Assembly: GCA_035499555.1 (NCBI GenBank)
Contig: DATJYO010000063.1
Span: 1-64,000, forward strand
Source: Bog-159 sp035499555
GTDB taxonomy: Bacteria; Acidobacteriota; Terriglobia; Bryobacterales; Bryobacteraceae
Reading direction: 5' to 3'
Length of the DNA stretch: 64,000 nt
Part shown: piece after piece, positions 15,594 through 25,135 of the stretch
Position numbering within the stretch: position 1 is the first letter of the stretch
How the letters are laid out: every line of letters begins with the position of its first letter
The notes under the pieces: generated by a model
Told to the model about the DNA's origin: nothing
Databases searched by the model: none
Seen by the model: the letters and a program-made list of their open reading frames with translations, nothing else
Translations under genes and position numbers: made by a program

Positions 15594-17963
15594 TCAGTGT
15601 AGCGGAGCTTGCACCAGGGGAACAGCACTCACCACGGAATTTTGACGGAGGGTGGCGGTGCGGGCGACGATCAGCAGGGCGAGCACGTAGAGCACGCCGC
15701 CCACCAGGAGGGTCTGCACCAGGCCGGTATAAATCGCACAGACCAGCGCGCAGACCGAGCCCAGTACGCTGGCCGCGGCATTCAACGACCAGGCCCAGCG
15801 CACCGACGGTTTGTGCCACTCTTCGAGGCGCTTCAATCCGGCGGGAAACGGCATCCCCATCACAAAACCGGCGGGGGCGATGAGCAGCGCGGTGATGATG
15901 CACTTCAACGGCAGCGGCAGTCCGACGCCGGCCGCCAGCAGAGGCGTGACCACGGCGGCCAACAGCGCCACGAGCACGGCGACGAGAGTCAGCACGCGGT
16001 AGAGGCGCCGATCGTACTTGCCGATCACGCGGCGGCTGAAATAGCTTCCCAGGCCGCTCGAAACCAGCATGGAGAAGATCACCACCGTGAGCGCATAGGT
16101 AGGATGGCCCAGGAAGAGCACGAACTTCTGAATGAGGGCCACTTCGATGAGGATATAGCCGGCGCCGATGCACAGGAAATAGAGCAGGAAGGCCAGCACG
16201 CCCTTCTGGCGGGGCAGGCGCGCGCCCAGCACCATGGGCGGCAGCGCCAGAATGATTCCGGTGGCCAGGAAGCTGAGGGCCATCAGGGCGTAGAGCAGCG
16301 GCACGGCCTTGTTGATCTTGTAGTCCGCCGAGCGGCGCGACGCGTTGGAAAGGAAGGCCAGGATCTCGCGCGGCTGCACGGTATAGAAGAAGAAGGGCTG
16401 GTTGTCGGTGACCGGCGAAATATCGTATTGGTAGTTGCGCTGGTAAGCGGCGGGGTCGGAACTGCGCAGCAGGTCGGTGAACTGGCCGGGGATGCGCTCG
16501 TCGGGCAGGTAGATGGCGCGCATATTAGCGGCGGCAATGGCGGCTCGCGCGCGGGCGAGATCGGCCGCGGAGAAAGGCCGGCGGGCGATGAGCACGGTAT
16601 CCTGCGCGCCCCAGCCCACCGTGGAACCTTCGCGTCCCACGATGATGTGCCGCCACGGTTCCGGCTCGCCGAGTTGATGCAAGGCGGCCATGGCGAGCGA
16701 AACCAGGCGCAGGGATTCGCGCGGAGGATCGAGTCCCCAGCGGGTGAACGTCGCCATGCCGTCGCCGGAGAGATGCAGCAGGTAATCGCGCATGGCGTCG
16801 GTGGTGTACAGGTTATTCTCGGAGAGCGCAAAGGCGCCGGCGGCGGTGGATGCCCAGGTATCCACCAAGGTGGCCTGCAGGACCTGGTACTTCTCCCGGC
16901 TGCGGCGCACGAAGCTGCGCCCGTCTTCGACGAAGATGCGCACGTCCGGACGCAGATAGATGCCGCGGCTCTGGGCCACGAAACGGTCGCGCATGATGGT
17001 GTTGGCGATGATGGGATTGATCTCCACGCCGGTGATATCGTGACTGCCGGAGGCCAGCGCGCGGGCAATGTCCCATCCGCCGCCGGGACCGATCACCAGG
17101 GTTTTGGCGCCGGGGCGGATGTCATACGGCAGCGCCGGGCCTTCCTCCAGCAGTTCGTGACGTTCGCGGGGCGTCAGGTGTTCGAAATCGAAGCTGGCGA
17201 TCCCGGTGGAGGCATCCGCGTCGATGAAGATGGAGTAGTTGCGCACGGCCACGCGCGAGAAGCTGTTCCACTGGACGAACTCCTCTTTCTTCAGTTTCTG
17301 GCCCTTGGCATAGCGGATCGCGAAGATGCCGTTGGCGCCGTTGTAGAAGGCGAAGGCGAACAGGCCCAGCGCCAGGGCCACCGCGGCCGCGCGCAGCCGG
17401 CGCGACCCGTCCATATTGTGCCAGATGGCCCCCGCCGCAGCGAAGAAGACCGCCACGAAAAAGACCGTGCTGATGCCGCCGAAATTGTTCAGGAAAGGAA
17501 CCAGCAGCAGGCACCCGGCGGAGGCGCCCGCCAGGTCGAAGAAGTAGACGCGTTCGATTCGTTCGACGGTTTCGGATATGGCCAGCGATACGATCGTGCC
17601 GGAGATGAAGAACGGAAGGGAGGTGGCGAAGTAGACGGCGGTAAGGCCCCAGGGTCCGGGCTCCTCTTTCTGCGCCAGCACGACGGACAGGGCGACCACG
17701 ACCAGCAGACCGTTGGCCATGCTGAGGTACCCGAGCTTGCGGAACAGAGACGTCTTCCAGCCCGCCACAATGTACGAGAACACCCCGCCGACGCCCATGC
17801 CGAACAGGGCGATGGAGATGGCCAGGAAAGCGAAGTGGTAATAGAAGACGACGGAGAAGATCCGGGTGAGGGAGAGCTCCAGGAGCAGGGTCGCCAGGGT
17901 GGTCAACGCCACGCCGAGATAGAGGTGCGGCCAGGGAATGGCGGCTCGGGAAGAGGATGACAA
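15594..17963 (-). CDS. Polytopic membrane protein with spermidine-synthase-like domain
   Basis: A 789-residue protein. About seven N-terminal transmembrane segments (residues 13-225) are followed by a methyltransferase-like domain at about 240-480, with the SAM-type glycine loop LVIGPGGGWDIARALASG and the acidic strand end ITGVEINPI, and then by about six C-terminal membrane segments (540-775). This is the layout of spermidine-synthase-like proteins in which a synthase domain is flanked by transporter-like helices. Whether it makes polyamines is unknown; the conserved substrate Asp residues cannot be assigned with confidence. It ends 23 bases before the E1 start on the same strand. Confidence 0.8.
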   Translation of the reverse strand: MSSSSRAAIPWPHLYLGVALTTLATLLLELSLTRIFSVVFYYHFAFLAISIALFGMGVGGVFSYIVAGWKTSLFRKLGYLSMANGLLVVVALSVVLAQKEEPGPWGLTAVYFATSLPFFISGTIVSLAISETVERIERVYFFDLAGASAGCLLLVPFLNNFGGISTVFFVAVFFAAAGAIWHNMDGSRRLRAAAVALALGLFAFAFYNGANGIFAIRYAKGQKLKKEEFVQWNSFSRVAVRNYSIFIDADASTGIASFDFEHLTPRERHELLEEGPALPYDIRPGAKTLVIGPGGGWDIARALASGSHDITGVEINPIIANTIMRDRFVAQSRGIYLRPDVRIFVEDGRSFVRRSREKYQVLQATLVDTWASTAAGAFALSENNLYTTDAMRDYLLHLSGDGMATFTRWGLDPPRESLRLVSLAMAALHQLGEPEPWRHIIVGREGSTVGWGAQDTVLIARRPFSAADLARARAAIAAANMRAIYLPDERIPGQFTDLLRSSDPAAYQRNYQYDISPVTDNQPFFFYTVQPREILAFLSNASRRSADYKINKAVPLLYALMALSFLATGIILALPPMVLGARLPRQKGVLAFLLYFLCIGAGYILIEVALIQKFVLFLGHPTYALTVVIFSMLVSSGLGSYFSRRVIGKYDRRLYRVLTLVAVLVALLAAVVTPLLAAGVGLPLPLKCIITALLIAPAGFVMGMPFPAGLKRLEEWHKPSVRWAWSLNAAASVLGSVCALVCAIYTGLVQTLLVGGVLYVLALLIVARTATLRQNSVVSAVPLVQAPLH

Positions 17964-18021
17964 GAGACTATTCTATGATGTATCGCCGGCCGATGCTGTG
18001 CGGGCTCCAAGGCCCCGGTGC

Positions 18022-18252
18022 TCAGGCTTTGGGCTTGGTGAAGTGGCGAATGGCCTTGTAGCCCAGGAAGAATGCCAGCGCGCCGGCCGCGGCTCCTACG
18101 CCGATCGCCAGGCTGGCGGAGAAGGCGGTCACGTTGCCGGTCGTGGCGGCCAGTTCCAGGACGCCGACAGTGGCTCCGCCGTAGCCTCCGACCCCTGCGC
18201 CGACGCTGGTAACGGCAGCAGTCTCGATCTTCTCTTTGTCATCCGCGGCCAT
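18022..18252 (-). CDS. Small membrane protein of unknown function
   Basis: A 76-residue frame starting at ATG 18252. It has a charged N-terminus (MAADDKEKIE), a Gly/Ala-rich middle (SVGAGVGGYGGATVGVLEL) and a hydrophobic stretch at about 44-64 followed by a basic tail (KAIRHFTKPKA). The glycine-rich pattern recalls glycine-zipper membrane proteins. It is short and not recognised; it sits in the gap between an MFS transporter gene and the spermidine-synthase-like gene. An unusually long frame reads through upstream but has no family support. Confidence 0.5.
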   Translation of the reverse strand: MAADDKEKIETAAVTSVGAGVGGYGGATVGVLELAATTGNVTAFSASLAIGVGAAAGALAFFLGYKAIRHFTKPKA

Positions 18253-18314
18253 CAGTCCTATTGTACGCCGCAAGGGCGGATTTGGATTGCCGCCAAGGTA
18301 CGCGGATGGAAATT

Positions 18315-19460
18315 CTAGTGCGCGGCCGCCGCCAGCATCGGGCGGATGGCCACCGCGACCACCACCATGATGGCGGATGCCGCGGGAATCACCAGGAGCG
18401 CGGTCTTCAGGCGCTTGGGATCGCCGCCGCCGATGGCGCCGATGATGCGCGAACTCACCGCCAGGCCGACCCATCCCAGCGTGATCACCACGCCGAGAGC
18501 GGTACCGGTCATGCGCGGGAAGGCGTCGCCGACCATGGCCAGCGTGGTCGGGAAGACCGGCGCCATGGAGATGCCCGCCAGGAAGACCATGACCCAGGCG
18601 ACGCTGGGATTCGACGTTTTGAGCATGAGGAACGTGGTGACGGTCATCATGATGGCGGCGGCGAGGGTAACCAGCGGCGCGGGCACGCTGATCAGGATGG
18701 GCGACACGGCCACGCGGCCGATCAGCAGGCCGAGCGCGAAGCCCAGCGACAGGATGTTGAGCGCGCGCGACTCCGGGATGCCTTGCGCGATCAGGTGCTG
18801 CGCCAGCCAGTTCCACACACCCACTTCACAGGCCACGTACAAGAAGAGGAAGAAGGCCAGCAGGAAGAGCACGGGGCGGCCCAGGACCGGACCCACGTCG
18901 GCGAAATCGAAGCTGCGCGCACCGCTGGGAGGCGGCATGGGCGTGAGAATGTGGATGACCAGCGTGACGGCGGTCAGCGCGGCCACGGTGTAACAAAGCC
19001 GCACGGAATTGCGTTTGAAGAAATTGGCGGAGATGAAAGGCGTCGCCAATCCGCCCAGGCCGAAGAAGAGGTTCAGTAAGTTCAGGGTGGTGCCGCGGCG
19101 TGCCGGATTGATGTCGCTCACCAGGGCGTTGGCGGCCGTCACGATAATGGCGCCGCCCAAGCCGAGCACAAACAGGTACAGCATGACGCTGCCAAAGCCC
19201 TTGGAATTGGGCAGCGCGAACAGGGCCAGGGTAATCAGCGCCAGGCCCAGCACCAGGCCGATCTTCTTGCCTTCGTTATCGATCAACGGGCCGACCGCGA
19301 TGGACGCCAGGATCAGCCCCATGGCCTGGGCGAAGGCGATCTGGCCGTTCTGGCGCGGGGTCAGTTGAAAGCGCGCCGAGAGATCCGGCAGGATGGTGCC
19401 GAGCATGGCGGCGATCATGCCGTACACGAAGATGGCGAGGATGGCGGCAAGAATCAACAT
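18315..19460 (-). CDS. MFS transporter
   Basis: A 381-residue transporter from ATG 19460 with about twelve hydrophobic segments, beginning MLILAAILAIFVYGMIAAML. The loop between helices 2 and 3 has VGPLIDNEGKKIGLVLG, a form of the MFS motif A. The PILISVPAPLVTLA, FLAGISMAPVFPTTLAM and GVVITLGWVGLAVSSRIIG segments resemble the sugar-transporting FHS/fucose permease-like group. The direction and substrate of transport are unknown. Earlier in-frame starts would add a hydrophilic N-terminus overlapping leuB and are unlikely. Confidence 0.82.
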   Translation of the reverse strand: MLILAAILAIFVYGMIAAMLGTILPDLSARFQLTPRQNGQIAFAQAMGLILASIAVGPLIDNEGKKIGLVLGLALITLALFALPNSKGFGSVMLYLFVLGLGGAIIVTAANALVSDINPARRGTTLNLLNLFFGLGGLATPFISANFFKRNSVRLCYTVAALTAVTLVIHILTPMPPPSGARSFDFADVGPVLGRPVLFLLAFFLFLYVACEVGVWNWLAQHLIAQGIPESRALNILSLGFALGLLIGRVAVSPILISVPAPLVTLAAAIMMTVTTFLMLKTSNPSVAWVMVFLAGISMAPVFPTTLAMVGDAFPRMTGTALGVVITLGWVGLAVSSRIIGAIGGGDPKRLKTALLVIPAASAIMVVVAVAIRPMLAAAAH

Positions 19461-19533
19461 GGAGGCTGATGGTAGCAGATTTTGGCGGAGAGAGATAACC
19501 AGATAGGCCCGGTGCGCCGGTAAGCGGCCGGGC

Positions 19534-20619
19534 CTATCCGATAGCGTCGCAGACGGCTGCACCCACCTGTTCGGTGGTGGCCGGAGCGCCCGTTGGTTTG
19601 AGGTCGGCCGTCACGCGTCCGCTATCGAGTACGGCTTCGATGGCGGCATTGACGCGGGCGGCTTCTTCCTGCAAACCGAAACTGTATTCCAGCATGGCCG
19701 CGACGGAGCCGATGGCTCCCAGCGGATTGGCTTTGTTCTGGCCGGCGATATCCGGGGCCGATCCGTGGACGGGTTCGTACAGGCCGGTCCAGGCGCCGGA
19801 GGGTCTCTTGCCGCCCAGGGAAGCGGACGGCAACATGCCGATGGAGCCGGCCAGCACGGCGCCTTCGTCACTCAGAATGTCGCCGAACATGTTCTCCGTC
19901 AGTACGACGTCGAACCGGCGCGGATTCAGGATCAACTGCATCGCGCAGTTATCGACCAGCAGATGATCCAGCGCCACATCTGTATATTCGGCGGCAATCT
20001 CAGTGACGACTTTGCGCCATAACTGGGAGTTTTCGAGCACGTTCGATTTATCCACGGAGGTCACTTTGCGGCGCCGCCGGCGGGCCAGTTGGAACGCCAT
20101 GTGGGTGACGCGTTCGATCTCCGCGCGCGTGTAAGCCATGGTGTTGACCGCGCGGGTTTCCGCGCCGCTGCCCGAGATACCGCGCGGCGTGCCGTAGTAG
20201 ATGCCGCCGGTCAGTTCGCGGACGATGATCATGTCGGTGCCCTCGACCAGGGCGTTCTTCAGGGGCGAGGAATCGAGCAGGGACTTGAAGGTCCGCACCG
20301 GGCGCAGGTTGGCGAAGACACCCAGAGACTTGCGGAGGCCCAGCAGGCCTTTCTCGGGGCGCCGCTCGGGGGGACAGTCGTCGAATTCGGGAAGGCCCAC
20401 GGCGCCCAGAAGGGTGGCGTCGGCTTCCGCGGCCCTGCGGGCCGTTTCCTCCGGAAAAGGAGTGCCGGTCTTGTGGATCGCGATGCCGCCCAGGAGGCCC
20501 TCCGCCCGGCGCACGGTGTGGCCGTGCTTTTCCGCCACGCGGCGGAGAACGCGCACGGCTTCGCGCGTTACTTCCGTGCCGATACCGTCCCCCGGGAGGA
20601 CCAAAACGTGCAAATCCAT
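19534..20619 (-). CDS. leuB: 3-isopropylmalate dehydrogenase
   Basis: A 361-residue enzyme of leucine biosynthesis that oxidises and decarboxylates 3-isopropylmalate to 4-methyl-2-oxovalerate with NAD. It shows LPGDGIGTEVTREAVRVL at the N-terminus, EGLLGGIAIHKTGTPFPEET, the LRKSLGVFANLRPVR substrate segment, RELTGGIYYGTPRG, the metal-binding DNCAMQLI and TENMFGDILSDE, and the NAD-site YEPVHGSAPDIAGQNKANP. Length and motifs are full. It starts two bases after leuA ends, so the two are one transcription unit. LeuC- and LeuD-type proteins occur 40 kb away at 61053-62881. Confidence 0.94.
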   Translation of the reverse strand: MDLHVLVLPGDGIGTEVTREAVRVLRRVAEKHGHTVRRAEGLLGGIAIHKTGTPFPEETARRAAEADATLLGAVGLPEFDDCPPERRPEKGLLGLRKSLGVFANLRPVRTFKSLLDSSPLKNALVEGTDMIIVRELTGGIYYGTPRGISGSGAETRAVNTMAYTRAEIERVTHMAFQLARRRRRKVTSVDKSNVLENSQLWRKVVTEIAAEYTDVALDHLLVDNCAMQLILNPRRFDVVLTENMFGDILSDEGAVLAGSIGMLPSASLGGKRPSGAWTGLYEPVHGSAPDIAGQNKANPLGAIGSVAAMLEYSFGLQEEAARVNAAIEAVLDSGRVTADLKPTGAPATTEQVGAAVCDAIG

Positions 20620-20621
20620 CG

Positions 20622-21791
<1,170 letters not shown>

Positions 21792-21811
21792 GGAAACCGC
21801 CGTATTGCGCC

Positions 21812-21840
21812 ATTATGTCCGGGTGCGCAAAATTTAGCAA
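21812..21840 (-). promoter_or_regulatory. Putative sigma-70 promoter of leuA-leuB
   Basis: On the minus strand, TTGCTA (21840-21835) is separated by exactly 17 bases from CATAAT (21817-21812), which lies about 20 bases upstream of the leuA ATG at 21791. The region between leuA and the divergent LysR gene is markedly AT-rich against the GC-rich background, including a palindrome-like AAATTTAGCAAATTTATAA stretch that could hold the LysR binding site. Confidence 0.55.
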
Positions 21841-21886
21841 ATTTATAATACTAGCGGTCCATATAAGACTTTGTTATGCTGAGCGC

Positions 21887-22759
21887 ATGGAGCTCTATGC
21901 GCTGCAAGTCTTTCTGACGGTGGCCACGGAGAAGAGCTTCTCGCGCGCGGCGGAGCGGCTCCTGCGTACGCAGCCGGCCGTCTCCCTGGCGCTGCAGCGG
22001 CTGGAAAGCGAATTGGGCGAAAAGCTCATCGACCGGTCCGGCAAAGAACTGGTGCTGACCGACGCCGGGCGCACCGTGCTCGATTACGCCCGCCGGTTCG
22101 AAGCTCTGCGCCACGAGATGGAGAATTCGCTGGCCGAGCTGCGGGACAACTCGGCTGGCACGCTGACTGTCGGGGCGAACGAGTCCACGTCGCTGTACCT
22201 GCTGCGGCACATCGAGAAGTTCCGGCGGCTGTATCCGCGCATCAACGTACGGGTGCGGCGCAGCCTGTCGAGCAAGATTCCCAACGAACTGCTGGACGGC
22301 AACCTGGAGTTGGGGGTGATCAGCTACGAGCCGTCCGACGACCGGCTGACCTCCAGCGTGATCTATACCGACGCGCTGACGTTCGTGGTGTCGCCGAAAC
22401 ACCGGCTGGCGCGCCGCAAGGCGGTACCGATCACGGAGCTGGCGGCGGAGACGTTCATCGCGCACAACGTGGTTTCGCCCTACCGCGACGTGGTGCTGCG
22501 CGCGTTCCAGCAGCGGCGTGTGCCCTTGAATATGCCGGTGGAGATGCCCACCATCGAGACCATCCGCAAGATGGTGCAGAACAACGAAGGCGTCGCGTTT
22601 CTGCCGCGCATGTGCGTGGAGCAGGAGATCGAACAGGGGCTGCTGCGCGAGGTGAAGGTGAACGAATTGAGCGTGGAGCGGAAGATCCGGCTGGTGTATC
22701 CCACGCGGCGGGCGTTGAGCCATGCGGCGCGGGCGTTTTTGGAAGTGGTGGAGAGCTAG
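21887..22759 (+). CDS. LysR-family transcriptional regulator
   Basis: A 290-residue regulator starting at ATG 21887. Residues 1-60 form the winged helix-turn-helix (LQVFLTVATEKSFSRAAERLLRTQPAVSLALQRLESELGEKLIDRS), followed by a linker helix and a periplasmic-binding-like effector domain from about residue 90 (GTLTVGANEST, LLDGNLELGVI, NNEGVAFLPRMCVEQEI). It is transcribed divergently from leuA with 95 bases between the start codons, the usual arrangement for a LysR protein that controls its neighbour, so it may regulate leuAB in response to a pathway intermediate. An earlier start at 21815 would add 24 residues with no family match. Confidence 0.9.
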   Translation: MELYALQVFLTVATEKSFSRAAERLLRTQPAVSLALQRLESELGEKLIDRSGKELVLTDAGRTVLDYARRFEALRHEMENSLAELRDNSAGTLTVGANESTSLYLLRHIEKFRRLYPRINVRVRRSLSSKIPNELLDGNLELGVISYEPSDDRLTSSVIYTDALTFVVSPKHRLARRKAVPITELAAETFIAHNVVSPYRDVVLRAFQQRRVPLNMPVEMPTIETIRKMVQNNEGVAFLPRMCVEQEIEQGLLREVKVNELSVERKIRLVYPTRRALSHAARAFLEVVES

Positions 22760-22861
22760 GCGCGGGCGGCGATCCGGCCGGCGCGCGCGGATCGCTATCC
22801 CTTTGCTACACTACGGAGCCGGAACTGGTCCTATGCCGGCTGCATGGAAGGAATGCGAATC

Positions 22862-24004
22862 ATGAGACGCCGCTATCTGGCCGCCGGAGTACTCGCCGCC
22901 GCCCTGCTGGCCTTCGCCGCCAGCCGCCCCCCCGACATCCCCTTCGAAAAGCACACGCTCGACCTGGGGGCCAACGAAAGCTGCGCCATCGCCGACGTCA
23001 ACGGCGACGGCAGGCCGGACATCGTGTCCGGCGAGAACTGGTACGAAGGGCCGCGCTGGGTCAAGCACAAGTTCCGGCGGCTGCCCTACACCAATAACTA
23101 CATCGATAACTTCAGCGATCTGCCGCTGGACGTCAATGGCGACGGCCATATCGACATCGTAAGCTGCTCGTGGTTTGCGCACCGGCTGTTCTGGAGCGAA
23201 AATCCGGGCCGCGGCGCGGGCGAGTGGCAGGAGCACATGATCGAAACCGGGTCGCCCGTGGAATTCGCCTTCCTGGTGGACCTGGACAACGACGGCAAGG
23301 CGCGCGAGGTGCTGCCGGAGTTCGGCGATACCAGCATGCCGCTGGCGTGGTACGAGGCGCGGGACGGCCAGTTCGTCAAGCATGTGGTCAGCCCGAAGAG
23401 TTGGGGGCACGGCATCGGCGCGGGCGACGTGAACGGCGACGGGCGCACCGACATCATCACGCCCAAGGGATGGTTCGAGGCGCCCGCCGATCCGCGCAGC
23501 GGCGACTGGAAATTGCATCAGGACTTCGACCTGGGCGATACCGGATTCATTTACGCCTACGACGTGAATGGCGATGGCCGCAACGATATCATCACGTCGA
23601 TGGCGCATAACTACGGCATCTTCTGGCTGGAGCACGGCGCGGACGGGCAATGGACCAAACACGTGATCGATGAAAGCTGGTCGCAGGCGCACGCCATGAC
23701 GCTGGTCGATCTGAACGGTGACGGCCAGCCCGACTTACTAACCGGCAAACGGTACATGGCGCATAACGGGCACGATCCGGGAGAACGCGAGCCGCTGGGC
23801 ATTTACTGGTACGAATTCATGCGGCTGGACGGCGGCCGGCGGATCGAGTGGGTGAAGCACGTGGTGGATTACAGCACGCGCACGGGCGGCGGGATGCAGA
23901 TTCCGGTGGCGGACCTGGACGGCGACGGGGACCTGGACTTCGTGGTGGCGGGCAAGAGCGGCCTATTCCTCTTTGAGAATTTAACGCGGCGGCGGCCGCG
24001 CTAA
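22862..24004 (+). CDS. Secreted FG-GAP/VCBS repeat beta-propeller protein
   Basis: A 380-residue secreted protein starting at ATG 22862, with GGAAGGA upstream; an ATG at 22844 in frame is possible. The N-terminus MRRRYLAAGVLAAALLAFAA is a signal peptide. Seven calcium-loop repeats of the DxNxDG type are visible: DVNGDGRPDIVSG, DVNGDGHIDIVSC, DLDNDGKAREVLP, DVNGDGRTDIITP, DVNGDGRNDIITS, DLNGDGQPDLLTG and DLDGDGDLDFVVA. Seven repeats fit a seven-bladed beta-propeller of the integrin-alpha type. Such proteins are frequent in acidobacteria and planctomycetes and may bind sugars or other proteins outside the cell. No catalytic motif is seen. Confidence 0.85.
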   Translation: MRRRYLAAGVLAAALLAFAASRPPDIPFEKHTLDLGANESCAIADVNGDGRPDIVSGENWYEGPRWVKHKFRRLPYTNNYIDNFSDLPLDVNGDGHIDIVSCSWFAHRLFWSENPGRGAGEWQEHMIETGSPVEFAFLVDLDNDGKAREVLPEFGDTSMPLAWYEARDGQFVKHVVSPKSWGHGIGAGDVNGDGRTDIITPKGWFEAPADPRSGDWKLHQDFDLGDTGFIYAYDVNGDGRNDIITSMAHNYGIFWLEHGADGQWTKHVIDESWSQAHAMTLVDLNGDGQPDLLTGKRYMAHNGHDPGEREPLGIYWYEFMRLDGGRRIEWVKHVVDYSTRTGGGMQIPVADLDGDGDLDFVVAGKSGLFLFENLTRRRPR

Positions 24005-24108
24005 AACCTGATATGAACCGGGGTTACGTCGGATTCGGAGGCTAACTGTACATCAAAGATTCACGACGCCGTAACAGGAACGCAGCAATTCTGGTTTACT
24101 AATAGTAT

Positions 24109-25131
24109 ATGGGTCCCCGAATAACACTGCTGCTGGCGGTGTGCTGTCTGGTTCTATCCGCGGAGCCTTTGCCACCGCGTATCAGTCCGCACGTCATTAT
24201 TATCGGCGTGGACGGGATGAGCGTGGACGGGGTCAGGAAGGCGCACACGCCTCGTTTGCACGAGCTGATGTCGCGTGGCGCGTGGACCCTCGAGGCGCGC
24301 GGCGTGATGCCGACTCTGAGCAGCCCCAATTGGGCGTCCGCGATCAATGGCGCCGCGCCCGAGCAGCACGGGATCACCTCGAACGGTTACTTCCGGCATA
24401 AAGTCGAATTCAAGCCGATCTGCCGGACTCCGGATGGCAAATTTCCGACCATCTTCGGCCTGATGCGCGCGGAACATCCGGCCAGCACGATCGCCGTGTT
24501 TCACGATTGGGGCGGGTTCGCGGATTTACTGGAGAAACACGCCCCCGACGTGCTGCGGCATGTGGCGGGAGCGGCCGAAACCACGGCCGCGGCCATCGCA
24601 TACTGGACCGCGCACCGCCCGGACCTGATGTTCATTCACCTGGATAACGTGGACCATGCCGGCCATTCGTACGGCTGGTTCCGGAAGCAGTATTACGAAG
24701 CCGTGGAAACGGCGGACGGTTACGTCGGCCAGGTGATGGATATGGTGGACGCGCTGGCGGCGCGGGACTCGACCTTTATCCTGGTGACGTCGGACCATGG
24801 CGGCACCAATCACGGGCACGGCAAGAACTCCCTGGCGGAACTGCAAATCCCGTGGATTTTTGCGGGTCCCGGAGTTTTACCGGGCCAGATCATGGCCCCC
24901 GTCAATATCTTCGACACCGCGCTGACGGTGGCCTGGATTTTCCATCTCGCGGCGCCGCAGTGCTGGATCGGGCGGCCGGTACTCGCGGTGTTCAACGCCA
25001 CCCAGTTGGCGGCGCATAACGCGGGCGTGCATCTGGGACCGGATTGCGCGCCGCAGGTGGGCGGCGCAGTGGTGGCGCAGCAGCTCGATAAAAGCCGTCC
25101 CGGCGCCATGCACCCCGGCAAAGCCAACTGA
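24109..25131 (+). CDS. Secreted alkaline-phosphatase-superfamily phosphodiesterase
   Basis: A 340-residue protein with a signal peptide (MGPRITLLLAVCCLVLSAEP). It shows the nucleotide pyrophosphatase/phosphodiesterase core: HVIIIGVDGMSVDGV (metal-binding Asp), MPTLSSPNWASAINGAAPEQHGI (nucleophile Thr or Ser and conserved HGI), FIHLDNVDHAGHSYG (metal ligands Asp and His) and LVTSDHGGTNHGHG (DHG). All metal-ligand motifs are present. Expected to hydrolyse phosphodiester or phosphate bonds in the periplasm; substrate not assignable. It is 5 bases upstream of the MGDG-synthase-like gene. Confidence 0.88.
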   Translation: MGPRITLLLAVCCLVLSAEPLPPRISPHVIIIGVDGMSVDGVRKAHTPRLHELMSRGAWTLEARGVMPTLSSPNWASAINGAAPEQHGITSNGYFRHKVEFKPICRTPDGKFPTIFGLMRAEHPASTIAVFHDWGGFADLLEKHAPDVLRHVAGAAETTAAAIAYWTAHRPDLMFIHLDNVDHAGHSYGWFRKQYYEAVETADGYVGQVMDMVDALAARDSTFILVTSDHGGTNHGHGKNSLAELQIPWIFAGPGVLPGQIMAPVNIFDTALTVAWIFHLAAPQCWIGRPVLAVFNATQLAAHNAGVHLGPDCAPQVGGAVVAQQLDKSRPGAMHPGKAN

Positions 25132-25135
25132 GCTT

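Noticed and set aside
14050..15645. 531-codon + strand open frame
   Set aside because: Antisense to the fused E1 dehydrogenase, which has full thiamine diphosphate motifs; the + frame translation has no domain and biased composition.
15609..17960. 783-codon + strand open frame
   Set aside because: It lies fully antisense to the spermidine-synthase-like membrane protein gene (15594-17963), is rich in His/Gln/Arg/Gly without any recognisable domain, and is explained by high GC content removing stop codons.
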